Shown one piece after another: positions 51,818 through 53,519 of a DNA stretch of 53,519 nt. Both the position numbers and the translations under genes were made by a program. Within the stretch, counting starts at the first letter, position 1. Each line of letters starts with the position of its first letter. Source of the DNA: Desulfobulbaceae bacterium (lineage in GTDB: Bacteria > Desulfobacterota > Desulfobulbia > Desulfobulbales > Desulfobulbaceae); assembly GCA_012744275.1 (NCBI GenBank), contig JAAYIE010000036.1, positions 1 to 53,519 of the forward strand. The letters are read 5' to 3'. Under the pieces are notes generated by a model. The model had not been told where the DNA came from and did no database searches. It saw nothing but the letters and a program-made list of their open reading frames with translations.

Positions 51818-53296
51818 TTAGAAGAAGAGTTGGGAAACCGGGTAACCCAGCACCAGATACAAACCGATTGTCATGGCCACGATAATCAGGCCGTAACGGA
51901 AGATCTCGCCCGGATCGACCCATTCCTTGTTGCCGTACAACACCGCCGCATAGGGCGAGGCCGCCGGGGTCAGGATGGCGATGTGCAGGGCAAAGGCCAG
52001 GATCGTGGCCGTAGCCGCCGGGTTCGCGCCGTTTTGCAAACTGAAGGCGTAGACAATGGGCATGAGCAAGACGCCCATGACCGCATTGTTGGCGAACTGG
52101 GTGATAACGACCGAGGTTGCCACGATCACTATGGTGAACATGAAGGGGCTCTGGCCCCCCAGAATCGGCCGCAGGGTCTCGGTGAGGAAGGGAGCGATGC
52201 CGGTGGCCGGGTTGGTGAGGGCATCGGAAATCACCATGGCCATACAGACCAGGAAATACACGTCCCAGACAATGTAGCGGCCTGCGATCTCCTTGAAATT
52301 GATCACCGGTTGACCATCTTCGGCCTTCAGGAAACACAGCACGGCCACAAAGACGATCACCACGCCCCAGGGCCCCATTCTGTTGAGCAGGGCGATAAAG
52401 CCAAGCGATTTTGGCAGGATGCTGGGCAGCAGCACCAGGGCGAGGTAACCGAACAGGGAGGCAAAAAGGATCTTCTGGCGCAAGCCCATGGCGGGCAGTT
52501 TGTCCTGCTTGAAACGCTCAATGCTGATGCCTGCAATCTTTGACATATCTGGACGGAAAAAGAAGCGCATCATCAAGACAAACAAAACAAGGCTGGCCAC
52601 TGACATGACCACGCCAAAACCCATGTAGGGCAGATAATCCAGGCCTTGCTTGGCTGCCTTTTCGTAGGCGCCCACCATCATCAGGGCGCTGCCGGTAAAG
52701 GGCTTGGCCGCCTGGCCCGAGATGGCGGCGAACATGGTGCCAATAATCATGACCGTGGTGTATTTATCCCCTTTCTTGTAGCCAACATCCTGCAGAACGC
52801 CATAGAGAATGGCCCACATGAACAGAAGCGCGGGGAGGATATTGGCGGAAAGGGCTGCCAGCACATAGGTGGTGAACAGGAAAATGAAGCTGAAGATGAG
52901 CGGACGGCCGTTGATCATCCTGCGGGTAAGGAACCAGCGGCTGATGTAGTTGGTTACCTTGTGATGCTGAATTGCGCCGAAAAGGACCATGGCAAAGAAG
53001 ACCAGCACCGGCACCACATCGCCAAAGGCACTCAACAGCACCTTGCGCATGGGCGCATAATCCGAAAGCCCAAGGGCAATAATGCCCAAAAGGCTGGGCC
53101 AGAGCACGCTGACAAAGCTCCACAGGTAAATCATGCCGGCGAAAATACCCATAACTTGCATGCCCACCGGGGTCACCGTGCCAAAGGGCGGCAGGTGGCC
53201 AAAACCGAAAATGAGCAGCAGGCCTATGATACTGTGCACGTAGTACATTGTGTTACTTTTTTTAACTGGAGGTGAAGCTGGGGGGCTGGCGGTCAT
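51818..53296 (-). CDS. SLC13/DASS-family anion transporter
   Basis: 492 residues from the ATG at 53296 (AAGGAG upstream; the frame is open to 53362). After a short Pro/Ser-rich cytoplasmic tail there are about a dozen helices. DASS features include an ASxxSN-type membrane re-entrant region (AALSANILPALLF) and a second in TSVVITQFANNAVMGVLL, with the motif PAASPYAAVLYGN near the C-terminus. Members carry dicarboxylates, sulfate or related anions into cells. It begins the transporter-AssT-trxB-trxA transcript, so the substrate may be a sulfate ester or an anion linked to it; this is inference. Confidence 0.9.
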   Translation of the reverse strand: MTASPPASPPVKKSNTMYYVHSIIGLLLIFGFGHLPPFGTVTPVGMQVMGIFAGMIYLWSFVSVLWPSLLGIIALGLSDYAPMRKVLLSAFGDVVPVLVFFAMVLFGAIQHHKVTNYISRWFLTRRMINGRPLIFSFIFLFTTYVLAALSANILPALLFMWAILYGVLQDVGYKKGDKYTTVMIIGTMFAAISGQAAKPFTGSALMMVGAYEKAAKQGLDYLPYMGFGVVMSVASLVLFVLMMRFFFRPDMSKIAGISIERFKQDKLPAMGLRQKILFASLFGYLALVLLPSILPKSLGFIALLNRMGPWGVVIVFVAVLCFLKAEDGQPVINFKEIAGRYIVWDVYFLVCMAMVISDALTNPATGIAPFLTETLRPILGGQSPFMFTIVIVATSVVITQFANNAVMGVLLMPIVYAFSLQNGANPAATATILAFALHIAILTPAASPYAAVLYGNKEWVDPGEIFRYGLIIVAMTIGLYLVLGYPVSQLFF

Positions 53297-53432
53297 CTCA
53301 GGATCTCCTTGCGAGTTGGATGGCGGAGTTGGAAGCACACGAGCACATCGAATGAACTGCATTGATTGTTCATTTATTTTGATAGCAATGCCTAATTGAC
53401 TTTTTTTCCGAAATAAAACAAAACATTAATAA

Positions 53433-53466
53433 TTAAGAAGAGTTAAATTTTTCTTAATGTTAAGAA
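53433..53466. promoter_or_regulatory. Three TTAAGAA boxes upstream of the SLC13-AssT operon
   Basis: TTAAGAA at 53433-53439, its inverse TTCTTAA at 53451-53457 and TTAAGAA again at 53460-53466, in an AT-rich stretch about 140-170 bases before the transporter start. The first two form an inverted repeat with an 11-base spacer. A regulator site is plausible, but AT-rich DNA also yields such words by chance. Confidence 0.35.
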
Positions 53467-53519
53467 AAACGCTAACAAAATCAGCATTGTCCGGTTAGGT
53501 TTTTGCATGAACAATTTCC

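Noticed and set aside
51786-52337. N-terminal extension of the sulfotransferase frame
   Set aside because: It lies inside the SLC13 gene in another frame; AGGAGG directly precedes the ATG at 51785.

Overview
The window looks like chromosome from an anaerobic, sulfate-reducing-type member of the Desulfobulbales (Desulfobacterota, former Deltaproteobacteria). The indicators are an HdrCBA-Flx type NADH/heterodisulfide module, a multiheme cytochrome, an arylsulfate sulfotransferase, a decayed SulP anion transporter and abundant [4Fe-4S] proteins, next to ordinary Gram-negative genes (kdsB, rsmJ, dacC). The lineage is inferred from gene content, because the window holds no rRNA. I saw no tRNA, rRNA, CRISPR array, insertion sequence, phage or origin.

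Layout. 1-0.9 kb: exported thermonuclease. 0.97-6.6 kb (+): sucrose cluster of fructokinase, two-domain sucrose-phosphate synthase, a 35-codon ORF and sucrose synthase; together they can cycle UDP-glucose and fructose through sucrose. 6.6-10 kb (-): citrate synthase, D-Ala-D-Ala carboxypeptidase, rsmJ. 10-18.3 kb (+): kdsB coupled to a 787-residue YvcK/CofD-like protein with an unassigned C-terminal half, a single-domain response regulator, a C-terminal J-domain protein and a heterodimeric ABC exporter. 18.4-24.4 kb (-): yejE/yejB permeases, a DUF4177 protein, an exported MORN-repeat protein and avtA. 24.6-29.7 kb (-): parC, parE and an AI-2E family permease, coupled by ATGA overlaps. 30-30.8 kb (+): remains of a SulP transporter. 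30.8-33.3 kb (-): creA and leuA behind a leucine-rich leader peptide and intrinsic terminator, a classic attenuator. 33.4-37.6 kb: dciA-like gene, an NlpE-like envelope protein and a GH13 glycogen-branching-type enzyme.

37.96-45.3 kb (+): hdrC-hdrB-hdrA-flxD-flxC-flxB-flxA-rubrerythrin, closed by a strong terminator. This is predicted to be a flavin-based electron-bifurcating NADH dehydrogenase/heterodisulfide reductase. 45.6-48.4 kb: a DNA-binding-only ModE-type regulator divergent from a five-heme cytochrome c whose frame is crossed by one in-frame TGA at a position expected to hold Cys or Sec, then a DUF169 protein. The downstream frame stays open and a SECIS-like hairpin lies at the right distance, so the gene is best read as a selenocytochrome. 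48.5-53.3 kb (-): an SLC13/DASS transporter, a leaderless arylsulfate sulfotransferase, trxB and trxA, probably one operon.

The most interesting points are the candidate selenocysteine multiheme cytochrome with its neighbours, the leucine attenuator, the apparently cytoplasmic sulfotransferase coupled to thioredoxin, the large YvcK-like fusion and the SulP pseudogene.
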